DNA of 64,000 nt from CALMEC01 sp964531025 (GTDB lineage: Bacteria; Actinomycetota; Thermoleophilia; Miltoncostaeales; Miltoncostaeaceae): NCBI GenBank assembly GCA_964531025.1, contig CAZHDY010000005.1, positions 1 through 64,000 of the forward strand. Direction: 5' to 3'. A program made the position numbers and the translations under genes. The notes under the pieces are model-generated. The model was not told the DNA's origin and ran no database searches. It saw nothing but the letters and a program-made list of their open reading frames with translations. Numbering within the stretch: the stretch's first letter is position 1; each line of letters starts with the position of its first letter. Below are positions 28,791 through 37,543 of the stretch, piece by piece.

Positions 28791-29746
28791 GCATCCCCGT
28801 CCTGAACGCCGAGGGGCTCCCCACCGGTTCCGCCGACTTCACCGGTCGCGTCGCCGAGCAGGAGATCAAGCCCCACCTGATCCACGAGACGGTCACGGCC
28901 GAACTGGCTGCTCGTCGCGCGGGGACCCACGCGACGAAGACACGCTCCGACGTCGCCGGTGGTGGTCGCAAGCCGTGGCGCCAGAAGGGCACCGGTCGTG
29001 CCCGTCAGGGTTCCATCCGCTCGCCCCAGTGGCGCGGTGGTGGTGTCGTCTTCGGCCCCACGCCCCGCACGCACGGCGGCAAGGTCAACCGGAAGGTCCG
29101 CGCCCAGGCGTTCCGGGCCGCGCTTCGCGCCCACGCCGAGCGTGGCAGCGTCGCGGTCATGGACCCGACGGGTTGGGACACGCCGTCCACCAAGCGCGCC
29201 GCCGAGTACCTGTACCAGGCACCGGAGGGCATCGAGGCCCGCCCGCTTCTCGTGATCCTGGAGGATCCCGAGGGACCCGAGGGGCTCTCGTTCCGCAACC
29301 TGCGTGACGTGTACGTCCTCGCATCGATCGAGATCGAGGTGGTCGACATCATGGCCGCCCGCAGCATCCTGGTTCAGCGTTCCGCATGGGAGCGTTGGGT
29401 CGGCGCTGAGCTGTCGGTCGCCGATCAGGACGCCACCGCGAAGGCCGCGCCCGAGCGCACGGCTCCGCCGGAGCCCACCAAGATCAGCCGCAAGTCGGCC
29501 GAGAAGGACAAGCCCAAGCGCGGTCGCAAGAAGGCCGACGACGAGGCCGCCCCCGCTGAGGCCGAGGTCGAGGTCGAGCCCGACGTCGAGGCGGATCCCG
29601 CCGAGTCCTACGACGCCCCCGCCGCCGACGACGCCGAGATCGCCGTCGAGGCTGAGGAGGAGGCCGAGGAGGCTGTCGCCGAGGTCGAGGTCGATGAGGC
29701 CGACGAGTCGGATGACGCCGAGACCGACGAGGAGAAGGACGCATGA
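28787..29746 (+). CDS. rplD: 50S ribosomal protein L4 with long charged C-terminal tail
   Basis: Residues 1-210 are a normal L4: GRKPWRQKGTGRARQGSIRS and GPTPRTHGGKVNRKVRAQAF form the exit-tunnel loop, and SFRNLRDVYVLASIEIEVVD the C-terminal core. The protein is 319 residues long against the usual ~205-215. The extra ~110 residues are low-complexity: a basic patch (KISRKSAEKDKPKRGRKKA, about 231-250) followed by ~70 residues rich in Glu, Asp and Ala. The frame is unbroken and coupled at both ends by ATGA overlaps (rplC before, rplW after), so the tail is not a sequencing frameshift. Its role is unknown. Confidence 0.97.
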   Translation: MSIPVLNAEGLPTGSADFTGRVAEQEIKPHLIHETVTAELAARRAGTHATKTRSDVAGGGRKPWRQKGTGRARQGSIRSPQWRGGGVVFGPTPRTHGGKVNRKVRAQAFRAALRAHAERGSVAVMDPTGWDTPSTKRAAEYLYQAPEGIEARPLLVILEDPEGPEGLSFRNLRDVYVLASIEIEVVDIMAARSILVQRSAWERWVGAELSVADQDATAKAAPERTAPPEPTKISRKSAEKDKPKRGRKKADDEAAPAEAEVEVEPDVEADPAESYDAPAADDAEIAVEAEEEAEEAVAEVEVDEADESDDAETDEEKDA

Positions 29747-30045
29747 GCAGCGAGCGTGAGGACATCCGCAAGGTCGTGGTCCGACCGGTCATCTCCGAGA
29801 AGGCGTTCCAGCTGGCTCAGCGTCACAACCAGTACACGTTCGAGGTGCTGGCCGACGCGCACAAGATCCAGATCCGTCAGGCCGTCGAGGACATCTTCGA
29901 CGTGCTGGTGACGGACGTGCGGATCGTCAAGGTTCAGAGCAAGCCCAAGCGCCGTGGTTACACGCGTGGCCGCCGCCCGGGGTTCAAGAAGGCGATCGTC
30001 GAGCTGGCGCCCGAAGATCGCATCGAACTGTTCGAAGGGGTCTGA
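29743..30045 (+). CDS. rplW: 50S ribosomal protein L23
   Basis: A 100-residue L23 at the tunnel exit, docking site for trigger factor and SRP. VVVRPVISEKAFQLAQRHNQ and YTFEVLADAHKIQIRQAVED are the conserved core, with the extended loop KPKRRGYTRGRRPGFKKAIV. It starts at the ATGA overlap with rplD. Confidence 0.98.
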   Translation: MSSEREDIRKVVVRPVISEKAFQLAQRHNQYTFEVLADAHKIQIRQAVEDIFDVLVTDVRIVKVQSKPKRRGYTRGRRPGFKKAIVELAPEDRIELFEGV

Positions 30046-30053
30046 TCGCGCCC

Positions 30054-30902
<849 letters not shown>

Positions 30903-31184
30903 GTGGGTCGTAGCCTGAAGAAGGGGCCATTCGTGGCCGAGAAGCTCATGCGCCGCATCGAGGAGATGAACTCGGCGAATGAGAAGCGCATGATCCGCAC
31001 GTGGTCGCGCTCGTCGACGATCTTCCCCGAGATGGTCGGTCACACGATCGCGGTGCACGACGGCCGCAAGCACGTGCCCGTGTTCATCAGCGAGAGCATG
31101 GTCGGTCACAAGCTGGGCGAGTTCGCGCCCACCCGCACCTACCGCGGACACGCGGGCTCCGACCGAACGGCGAAGATGCGATGA
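30903..31184 (+). CDS. rpsS: 30S ribosomal protein S19
   Basis: A 93-residue S19 of the 30S head. MGRSLKKGPFVAEKLMRRIE, TWSRSSTIFPEMVGHTIAVH and GEFAPTRTYRGHAGSDRTAK are typical. The GTG start follows the rplB stop with no gap, its Shine-Dalgarno (GGGGGGAAA) lying inside rplB. The stop overlaps rplV in ATGA. Confidence 0.99.
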   Translation: MGRSLKKGPFVAEKLMRRIEEMNSANEKRMIRTWSRSSTIFPEMVGHTIAVHDGRKHVPVFISESMVGHKLGEFAPTRTYRGHAGSDRTAKMR

Positions 31185-31561
31185 ACAACGCAGCCACCCG
31201 AGATCTCGTCAGCGCGACGGCCAAGTACGTGCGCGTGTCGCCCCGCAAGGCGCGGCTCGTCGCCGACCTGGTGCGCGGCAAGTCGGTCACCGAGGCGCGC
31301 GCCATCCTGGCGTTCGCGACACGTGACGCGGCGGTCCCCGTGCGCAAGGTGCTCGAGTCCGCCGCCGCCAACGCGGATCACAACCACGGCCTCAAGTCGG
31401 ACGAGCTCGTGTTGACCCACGTCACGGTCGACCCGGGCCCGACCATCAAGCGGTTCCGGCCGCGGGCCCGAGGATCGGCGTCGCCCATCCTCAAACGCAC
31501 GAGTCACATCACCATCGGTTTGGCTGAGCCCGGCGCGGGCTCAGAACGGAAGGGGCGCTAG
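31181..31561 (+). CDS. rplV: 50S ribosomal protein L22
   Basis: A 126-residue L22 lining the exit tunnel. The frame is open far upstream inside rpsS, but the ATG at 31181, in an ATGA overlap with the rpsS stop, gives the normal N-terminus MNNAATRDLVSATAKYVRVS. PRKARLVADLVRGKSVTEAR is diagnostic. The beta-hairpin RFRPRARGSASPILKRTSHI reaches the tunnel constriction, where macrolide-resistance changes occur in other species. Confidence 0.98.
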   Translation: MNNAATRDLVSATAKYVRVSPRKARLVADLVRGKSVTEARAILAFATRDAAVPVRKVLESAAANADHNHGLKSDELVLTHVTVDPGPTIKRFRPRARGSASPILKRTSHITIGLAEPGAGSERKGR

Positions 31562-31563
31562 GT

Positions 31564-32408
<845 letters not shown>

Positions 32409-32409
<1 letters not shown>

Positions 32410-32822
32410 TGCTGATGCCGAAGCGCGTCAAGCACCGCAAGAGTCACCGCGGTCGCCGGCGTGGTTTCTCGAAGGGCCACCACCAGCTCGCCTTCGGCCA
32501 GTTCGGCCTCAAGGCGCTGGAGCCCGCCTGGATCACCAACCGTCAGATCGAGTCCGCGCGTATCGCGATCACCCGTCGCATCAAGCGTGGCGGAAAGGTC
32601 TGGATCAACATCTTCCCGCACCTCCCGGTGACGAAGAAGCCGGCCGAGACCCGCATGGGTTCCGGAAAGGGCTCGCCGGAGGCGTGGGTCGCCGTGGTCA
32701 AGCCCGGCGAGGTGATGTTCGAACTGTCCGGTGTTCCCGAGGAGCTCGCGAAGGAGGCCATGCGCCTCGCCGCCATGAAGCTCCCGATCAAGTGCAAGTT
32801 CGTGACGAGGGATGACTTCTAG
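32409..32822 (+). CDS. rplP: 50S ribosomal protein L16
   Basis: A 137-residue L16 near the A-site tRNA elbow. MLMPKRVKHRKSHRGRRRGF is the start; the second ATG (MPKRVKHRKS) is an alternative. FGQFGLKALEPAWITNRQIE and KPAETRMGSGKGSPEAWVAV are diagnostic. Coupled to rpsC by TAATG and to rpmC by TAGTG. Confidence 0.99.
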
Positions 32823-33034
32823 TGGCACAACGTAGTGCAAAAGAATTGCGGGAGCTCAACGACGAGCGTCTCTCCGCCCTCCTCGTCGAGGCGCGTGAGG
32901 CTCTCTTCAACCTGCGCTTCCAGCATGCGTCCGGCTCTCTGGAGGAGACCTCCGAGATCGGCCTCCGCCGGCGTGAGATCGCTCGGCTTCTGACAGTGAT
33001 CCAAGAGCGTGAGCGGGAGGTTGCCGGTGCCTGA
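32822..33034 (+). CDS. rpmC: 50S ribosomal protein L29
   Basis: A 70-residue two-helix L29 at the tunnel exit. MAQRSAKELRELNDERLSAL and EALFNLRFQHASGSLEETSE are characteristic. The GTG start overlaps the rplP stop by one base. The 3' end overlaps rpsQ by 8 bases. Confidence 0.97.
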   Translation: MAQRSAKELRELNDERLSALLVEAREALFNLRFQHASGSLEETSEIGLRRREIARLLTVIQEREREVAGA

Positions 33035-33305
33035 GCAGAAGACACCGCAAGAATCGGTCGCCGGTCGCAAGAGCCGGCAGGGTGTCGTCACGAGCGACGC
33101 GCGCGAGAAGACCATCACGGTCCGTATCGACAGCGCTCGTCCGCACCGCGTGTACGGCAAGACGGTGCGGCGTTCGTCGAAGCTGCACGTGCACGACGAG
33201 GCCAACGAGGCCCGCGTCGGTGACACGGTGCGCGTCGTCGAGTGTCGGCCGCTGTCCGCGCAGAAGCGCTGGCGGCTCGTCGAGATCCTGGAGCGTGCAA
33301 AGTGA
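33027..33305 (+). CDS. rpsQ: 30S ribosomal protein S17
   Basis: A 92-residue S17, an early 16S rRNA binder. RQGVVTSDAREKTITVRIDS, RVYGKTVRRSSKLHVHDEAN and VGDTVRVVECRPLSAQKRWR form the OB fold. Of two in-frame GTG codons, the one at 33027 is preferred because GGGAGG lies seven bases upstream; the earlier one at 33009 has none. The stop overlaps rplN in GTGA. Confidence 0.97.
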   Translation: MPEQKTPQESVAGRKSRQGVVTSDAREKTITVRIDSARPHRVYGKTVRRSSKLHVHDEANEARVGDTVRVVECRPLSAQKRWRLVEILERAK

Positions 33306-33670
33306 TCCAGCAGGAGTCCCGACTTCGCGTCGCCGACAACACCGGCGCCCGTGAGATCCTCTGCATCCGTGTCGTGGGCGGTCACAAGCGCCGCTACGCG
33401 CACGTCGGCGATGTCATCGTCGGCACGGTCAAGCAGGCGACTCCGAACGGCGCGGTCAAGAAGGGCGACGTCGTCAAGGCCGTGGTCGTGCGTACGCGCA
33501 AGTCGCACCCGCGCGACGACGGTACGTTCATCGCCTTCGACGAGAACGCGGCCGTGATCATCGACGGCGGTATGAACCCACGTGGTACGCGCATCTTCGG
33601 GCCGGTCGCCCGTGAACTGCGCGAGAAGAACTTCATGAAGATCATCTCACTGGCACCCGAGGTGCTTTAG
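33302..33670 (+). CDS. rplN: 50S ribosomal protein L14
   Basis: A 122-residue L14, exactly the family length, at the subunit interface and RsfS-binding site. MIQQESRLRVADNTGAREIL, KKGDVVKAVVVRTRKSHPRD and DENAAVIIDGGMNPRGTRIF are diagnostic. The frame is open upstream within rpsQ; the GTG at 33302 in the GTGA overlap is clearly the start. Confidence 0.99.
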   Translation: MIQQESRLRVADNTGAREILCIRVVGGHKRRYAHVGDVIVGTVKQATPNGAVKKGDVVKAVVVRTRKSHPRDDGTFIAFDENAAVIIDGGMNPRGTRIFGPVARELREKNFMKIISLAPEVL

Positions 33671-33672
33671 GT

Positions 33673-33987
33673 ATGGCGGCACGTATCAAGAAGGGCGACG
33701 AGGTCGTCATCATCGCGGGCAAGGACAAGGGCAAGACCGGTACGGTTCTTGAGGTCCTCCCGGCTGAGGAGCGCGTCGTGATCGAGGGGCTCAACCTCGT
33801 GAAGCGGCACACGCGTCCCCGCCCGCCGAGCGAGCCGGGTGGCGTCATCGAGAAGCCGGCGCCGCTCCACTGGTCCAACGTGTCCCTCATCGACCCCAAG
33901 CTCCACCTGCCCACGCGGGTGCGCTTCGTCGAGGAGGACGATAAGAAGGTGCGGGTCGCCGCGCGAAGCGGAGAGAAGCTTGACTGA
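33673..33987 (+). CDS. rplX: 50S ribosomal protein L24
   Basis: A 104-residue L24, an initiator of 50S assembly. The KOW motif is IKKGDEVVIIAGKDKGKTGT, followed by EGLNLVKRHTRPRPPSEPGG. It starts at ATG two bases after rplN. Its last eight bases overlap the TTG start of rplE. Confidence 0.98.
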   Translation: MAARIKKGDEVVIIAGKDKGKTGTVLEVLPAEERVVIEGLNLVKRHTRPRPPSEPGGVIEKPAPLHWSNVSLIDPKLHLPTRVRFVEEDDKKVRVAARSGEKLD

Positions 33988-34642
33988 CGAGAACACAACC
34001 CAGACCATCGAGGCCGCGGCGCCGCCGCGGCTCCTCGAGCGCTACCAGGACGAGGTCCGGCCGAAGCTCCAGGAGGAGTTCGGCTACACGTCGGCCATGC
34101 AGCACCCCAAGATCGAGAAGATCGTTCTCAACATGGGTGTCGGCGAGGCGAAGACCAACTCCAAGCTCCTGGACCAGGCGCTCGAGCAGCTGGCCATCAT
34201 CGCCGGGCAGCGGCCCGTCATGACCCGGGCACGCAAGTCCATCGCCCAGTTCAAGCTGCGTGAGGGCATGCCCATCGGCTGCAAGGTCACCCTTCGCGGG
34301 GCCCGTATGTGGGAGTTCTACGACCGGCTCACGTCGGTGGCGCTCCCCCGTATCCGTGACTTCCGCGGGGTCAACCCCGACAGCTTCGACGGACGTGGCA
34401 ACTACGCGCTGGGCATCCGCGAGCAGACGATCTTCCCCGAGATCGACTACGACCGCATCGACCAGGTTCGGGGACTGGACGTGATCATCACCACCACCGC
34501 CGAGACGGACGACGAGGGACGCGCACTCCTGCGCCACCTCGGCATGCCGTTCCGTGCCGATGGATACACCGCTGAGGAACGGGCCGCGCGTCGTCGACGC
34601 AAGCAGCGCTCCCGGTCCCGTAGCCGTTCGAAGAAGCGTTAA
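33980..34642 (+). CDS. rplE: 50S ribosomal protein L5 with Arg/Ser-rich tail
   Basis: A 220-residue L5, the 5S rRNA and P-site tRNA contact (usual length ~180). LLERYQDEVRPKLQEEFGYT, HPKIEKIVLNMGVGEAKTNS and FPEIDYDRIDQVRGLDVIIT are typical. The start is TTG 33980 with GGAGA five to six bases upstream, inside rplX; this gives a short polar N-terminal extension. The C-terminus ends ERAARRRRKQRSRSRSRSKK, a basic Arg-Ser repeat not found in standard L5. Downstream rpsN follows after 8 bases. Confidence 0.96.
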   Translation: MTDENTTQTIEAAAPPRLLERYQDEVRPKLQEEFGYTSAMQHPKIEKIVLNMGVGEAKTNSKLLDQALEQLAIIAGQRPVMTRARKSIAQFKLREGMPIGCKVTLRGARMWEFYDRLTSVALPRIRDFRGVNPDSFDGRGNYALGIREQTIFPEIDYDRIDQVRGLDVIITTTAETDDEGRALLRHLGMPFRADGYTAEERAARRRRKQRSRSRSRSKKR

Positions 34643-34650
34643 GGAGCAAA

Positions 34651-34836
34651 GTGGCGAAGACGAGTCTGCGCGTCAAGGCGGCGCGCCCATCCAAGTACAA
34701 GACGCGGGAGTACTCCCGCTGTCACCGCTGCGGTCGCTCCCGCGCGTACTACCGCAAGTTCGGCCTGTGCCGCATCTGCCTGCGCGAAGAGGCACACGCG
34801 GGCGTGATCCCCGGCATGACGAAGTCGTCCTGGTAA
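34651..34836 (+). CDS. rpsN: 30S ribosomal protein S14, zinc-binding type
   Basis: A 61-residue type Z S14. The zinc site is two CxxC pairs, CHRC and CRIC, separated by 12 residues including GRSRAYYRKFGL. The family is often called rpsZ. AAGGAG lies upstream of the GTG start. The zinc form marks the ancestral C+ type; whether a zinc-free paralogue exists elsewhere cannot be seen. Confidence 0.98.
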   Translation: MAKTSLRVKAARPSKYKTREYSRCHRCGRSRAYYRKFGLCRICLREEAHAGVIPGMTKSSW

Positions 34837-34852
34837 GGGGGGTGAGCGCACG

Positions 34853-35248
34853 ATGATGACCGATCCTTTCGCGGACATGCTGACCCGCATCCGCAACGCG
34901 GCGCTGGCCATGCACGACCACGCGACCCTTCCGGCGAGCAAGCTCAAGATCGAGTTCGCCAAGCTTCTCGAGGCCGAGGGGTACATCTCCGGCTGGAGCG
35001 CCGAGGGTGAGGGACGCGATCACAAGCTCACGGTCAACCTGAAGTACGACAAGAACCGCCGCCAGGTGATCTCCGGTCTCCGGCGCGTGAGCAAGCCCGG
35101 CCGCCGCGTGTACGTCGGCCGCGGGGAGGTCCCCAAGGTCCTCGGTGGGATGGGCGTCGCGGTGATCTCCACCTCGCAGGGACTTCTCTCCGGTCAGGAG
35201 GCCCGTCGCCGCGGTATCGGCGGCGAGGTCCTCTGCGAAGTCTGGTAA
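34853..35248 (+). CDS. rpsH: 30S ribosomal protein S8
   Basis: A 131-residue S8, a central 30S assembly protein and the spc-operon autoregulator in E. coli. DPFADMLTRIRNAALAMHDH, LPASKLKIEFAKLLEAEGYI and VISTSQGLLSGQEARRRGIG GE with C-terminal LCEVW are typical. Starts at the first of two adjacent ATG codons. Confidence 0.98.
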   Translation: MMTDPFADMLTRIRNAALAMHDHATLPASKLKIEFAKLLEAEGYISGWSAEGEGRDHKLTVNLKYDKNRRQVISGLRRVSKPGRRVYVGRGEVPKVLGGMGVAVISTSQGLLSGQEARRRGIGGEVLCEVW

Positions 35249-35264
35249 CGAAAGCGATACGAGT

Positions 35265-35798
35265 ATGAGCAGAATTGGACGAGCCCCGATCCCCGTTCCC
35301 GACGGTGTGACGGTCGACATCACAGGTCAGAAGGTCACGGTCAAGGGCCCCAAGGGCGAGCTTGCCGAGACCATCAGCGCCCCGATCACCGTGGCGCAGG
35401 AGGACGGTACCCTGACGGTGACGCGGCCCACGGACCGTGCACCGCACCGTTCCCTCCACGGACTCTCGCGCACGCTCGTCGCCAACATGGTCGAGGGTGT
35501 CACGTCCGGTTTCGAGAAGCGCCTCGAGCTGGTCGGTGTCGGTTACCGCGCCCAGATGAAGGGCAAGGATCTTGAGATCTCGGCCGGGTTCTCCCACCCG
35601 GTGGTCATCTCGCCGCCGGAGGGCATCACCTTCGAGACGCCCCAGCCCACGGAGATCGTGGTCACGGGCATCGACAAGCAGGCCGTCGGACAGGTCGCGG
35701 CCGACATCCGCAAGGTACGTCCGCCCGAGCCGTACAAGGGCAAGGGCATCAAGTACGCGGACGAACAGATTCGCAGGAAGGTCGGAAAGCGGGCATGA
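35265..35798 (+). CDS. rplF: 50S ribosomal protein L6
   Basis: A 177-residue L6 near the sarcin-ricin loop and EF-G site. MSRIGRAPIPVPDGVTVDIT, ELVGVGYRAQMKGKDLEISA and KVRPPEPYKGKGIKYADEQI are diagnostic. No strong RBS; the gene is 16 bases after rpsH. The stop overlaps rplR in ATGA. Confidence 0.98.
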   Translation: MSRIGRAPIPVPDGVTVDITGQKVTVKGPKGELAETISAPITVAQEDGTLTVTRPTDRAPHRSLHGLSRTLVANMVEGVTSGFEKRLELVGVGYRAQMKGKDLEISAGFSHPVVISPPEGITFETPQPTEIVVTGIDKQAVGQVAADIRKVRPPEPYKGKGIKYADEQIRRKVGKRA

Positions 35799-36154
35799 GT
35801 CGTCACATCACACCATCGGCGCCGGGTCGCGAGCGTCGACGCAAGCGCATCCGCGGCAAGGTGCACGGCACCTCCGAGCGCCCGCGGCTCTCGGTGTTCC
35901 GCTCGAACGCACGCATCTACGCGCAGGTCATCAACGACGTCGACGGACGTACGCTCGCCGCGGCCGGCTCGATCGAGCCGTCGCTGCGTGACGCGTCCAA
36001 GACGGACGCCGCCACCAAGGTCGGTCAGCTCCTCGCCGAGCGGGCCAAGGCGGCCGGCGTCACCAAGGTCGTGTTCGACCGCGGTGGCTACCTTTACCAT
36101 GGGCGTGTGAAGGCGCTCGCCGACGGGGCCCGCGATGGCGGCCTCGAGTTCTAA
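35795..36154 (+). CDS. rplR: 50S ribosomal protein L18
   Basis: A 119-residue 5S rRNA-binding L18. RERRRKRIRGKVHGTSERPR, LSVFRSNARIYAQVINDVDG and FDRGGYLYHGRVKALADGAR are typical. Starts in the ATGA overlap with rplF. Confidence 0.98.
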   Translation: MSRHITPSAPGRERRRKRIRGKVHGTSERPRLSVFRSNARIYAQVINDVDGRTLAAAGSIEPSLRDASKTDAATKVGQLLAERAKAAGVTKVVFDRGGYLYHGRVKALADGARDGGLEF

Positions 36155-36171
36155 GGATCGAGAGGAACGAG

Positions 36172-36798
36172 TTGTCTGACGTACGTCGAGAGCGCATCAA
36201 CGCCAACAGCCTTGAGCTGGCCGAGCGTGTTGTGGAGGTCAATCGCGTCGCGAAGGTCGTCAAGGGTGGACGGCGCTTCTCGTTCTCCGCGCTGGTGGTC
36301 GTCGGTGACATGAACGATGTCGTCGGCATCGGTCACGGCAAGGCGCGTGAGGTTCCGCTCGCCATCCAGAAGGCCATCGAGGACGCGAAGAAGAACCTCT
36401 TCCGGGTCCCGAAGCACAACAACACGATCACCCACCAGATCCTGGGGCGCCACGGCGCCGGCCGCGTGCTCCTGAAGCCGGCCTCGCCGGGTACCGGGGT
36501 CATCGCGGGTGGTCCGGTGCGTGCCGTGCTGGAGCTCGCCGGCATCCACGACATCCTCAGCAAGTCGCTGGGCAGCAGCAACCCGATGAACCTCCTGCCC
36601 GCGACCGTCGAGGCCCTCAAGGGACTCCGCCGTCCGGAGGACGTCGCCGAGCGGCGCGGGAAGACGATCGCCCAGATGTTCGGCCTGGCCGACAACGCCC
36701 GTGAGCGCACCATCGACGCGGACGCCGCGCCCGCCGAGACCGAGCCGGTGGCGGTGGCCGTCGCCGAGACCGCCGATGAGGGGAGTGATGCCTCGTGA
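36172..36798 (+). CDS. rpsE: 30S ribosomal protein S5 with acidic tail
   Basis: A 208-residue S5 (usual ~165-175), a decoding-fidelity protein at the mRNA entry. ERVVEVNRVAKVVKGGRRFS, VVVGDMNDVVGIGHGKAREV and AGGPVRAVLELAGIHDILSK are standard. The TTG start has GAGAGGAA upstream. The last ~35 residues are rich in Ala, Glu and Asp and lack homology to the core. The TGA stop overlaps the rpmD GTG. Confidence 0.97.
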   Translation: MSDVRRERINANSLELAERVVEVNRVAKVVKGGRRFSFSALVVVGDMNDVVGIGHGKAREVPLAIQKAIEDAKKNLFRVPKHNNTITHQILGRHGAGRVLLKPASPGTGVIAGGPVRAVLELAGIHDILSKSLGSSNPMNLLPATVEALKGLRRPEDVAERRGKTIAQMFGLADNARERTIDADAAPAETEPVAVAVAETADEGSDAS

Positions 36799-36974
36799 TC
36801 CGGGTCACGCAGATCCGTTCGGCAATCGGTTCCAAGCAGGAGCACCGCGGCACGCTGCGGGCGCTCGGCCTGGGCCGCATCGGCCAGAGCCGTGAACACA
36901 AAGAAACCCCCGAGCTCGAGGGGCGTCTCCGGAAGGTCGCCCACCTCATTCGGGTTGAGGAGACCTCCAAATGA
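36795..36974 (+). CDS. rpmD: 50S ribosomal protein L30
   Basis: A 59-residue L30, easily missed because it is so short. The GTG start overlaps the rpsE stop (GTGA). The sequence opens MIRVTQIRSAIGSKQEHRGT, then LRALGLGRIGQSREHKETPE, and ends VAHLIRVEETSK. The stop overlaps the rplO start in ATGA. Position between rpsE and rplO is the invariant spc-operon position. Confidence 0.97.
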   Translation: MIRVTQIRSAIGSKQEHRGTLRALGLGRIGQSREHKETPELEGRLRKVAHLIRVEETSK

Positions 36975-37504
36975 CCGACGAGACGACCATCGACCCGAAC
37001 GACGTTCGGCTCGAGACCCTCGCTCCGCTCCCCGGCTCCCGGAAGGCGCGCAAGCGCATCGGACGGGGCCCCGGCTCCGGAACCGGCAAGACGTCGGGCC
37101 GTGGGCAGAAGGGTCAGGGTGCTCGGTCGGGTAGCGGCCCCATCTCCACCTTCCAGGGTGGTCAGGTGCCCATCCACATGCAGAAGGGGAAGCTCCGCGG
37201 CCCCAACCACAAGAAGTCGATGCCGTTCGGCCCGTTCCGGACCCACACGGTCCCGGTCAACGTCGGTCACCTCGACATCTTCGAGGCGGGGAGCGTCGTC
37301 GACGTCGCCGCGCTCGAGGAGCGTGGTCTCGTGAAGGGCAACACCAACCGCGGCTACCCCGTCAAGATCCTCGCCAAGGGCGATCTGGACCGCGCGCTCA
37401 CCGTCCGGGCACACGCCTTCTCCGAGGGGGCGCGGCAGAAGATCGAAGCGGCCGGAGGCACGGCCGAGGTCGTCCCGCTGCGTGCGGTCGCGGACGACGC
37501 CTGA
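36971..37504 (+). CDS. rplO: 50S ribosomal protein L15
   Basis: A 177-residue L15, a late 50S assembly protein. An acidic N-terminus (MTDETTIDPNDVRLETLAPL) precedes the Gly-rich core RKRIGRGPGSGTGKTSGRGQ written here as KRIGRGPGSGTGKTSGRGQK, and KGQGARSGSGPISTFQGGQ. The C-terminal VRAHAFSEGARQKIEAAGGT is typical. Coupled to rpmD; secY follows after 39 bases. Confidence 0.98.
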   Translation: MTDETTIDPNDVRLETLAPLPGSRKARKRIGRGPGSGTGKTSGRGQKGQGARSGSGPISTFQGGQVPIHMQKGKLRGPNHKKSMPFGPFRTHTVPVNVGHLDIFEAGSVVDVAALEERGLVKGNTNRGYPVKILAKGDLDRALTVRAHAFSEGARQKIEAAGGTAEVVPLRAVADDA

Positions 37505-37543
37505 TCCGGAAGCGAAAGGCATGATGACCGAAGGAGTCGGCCC

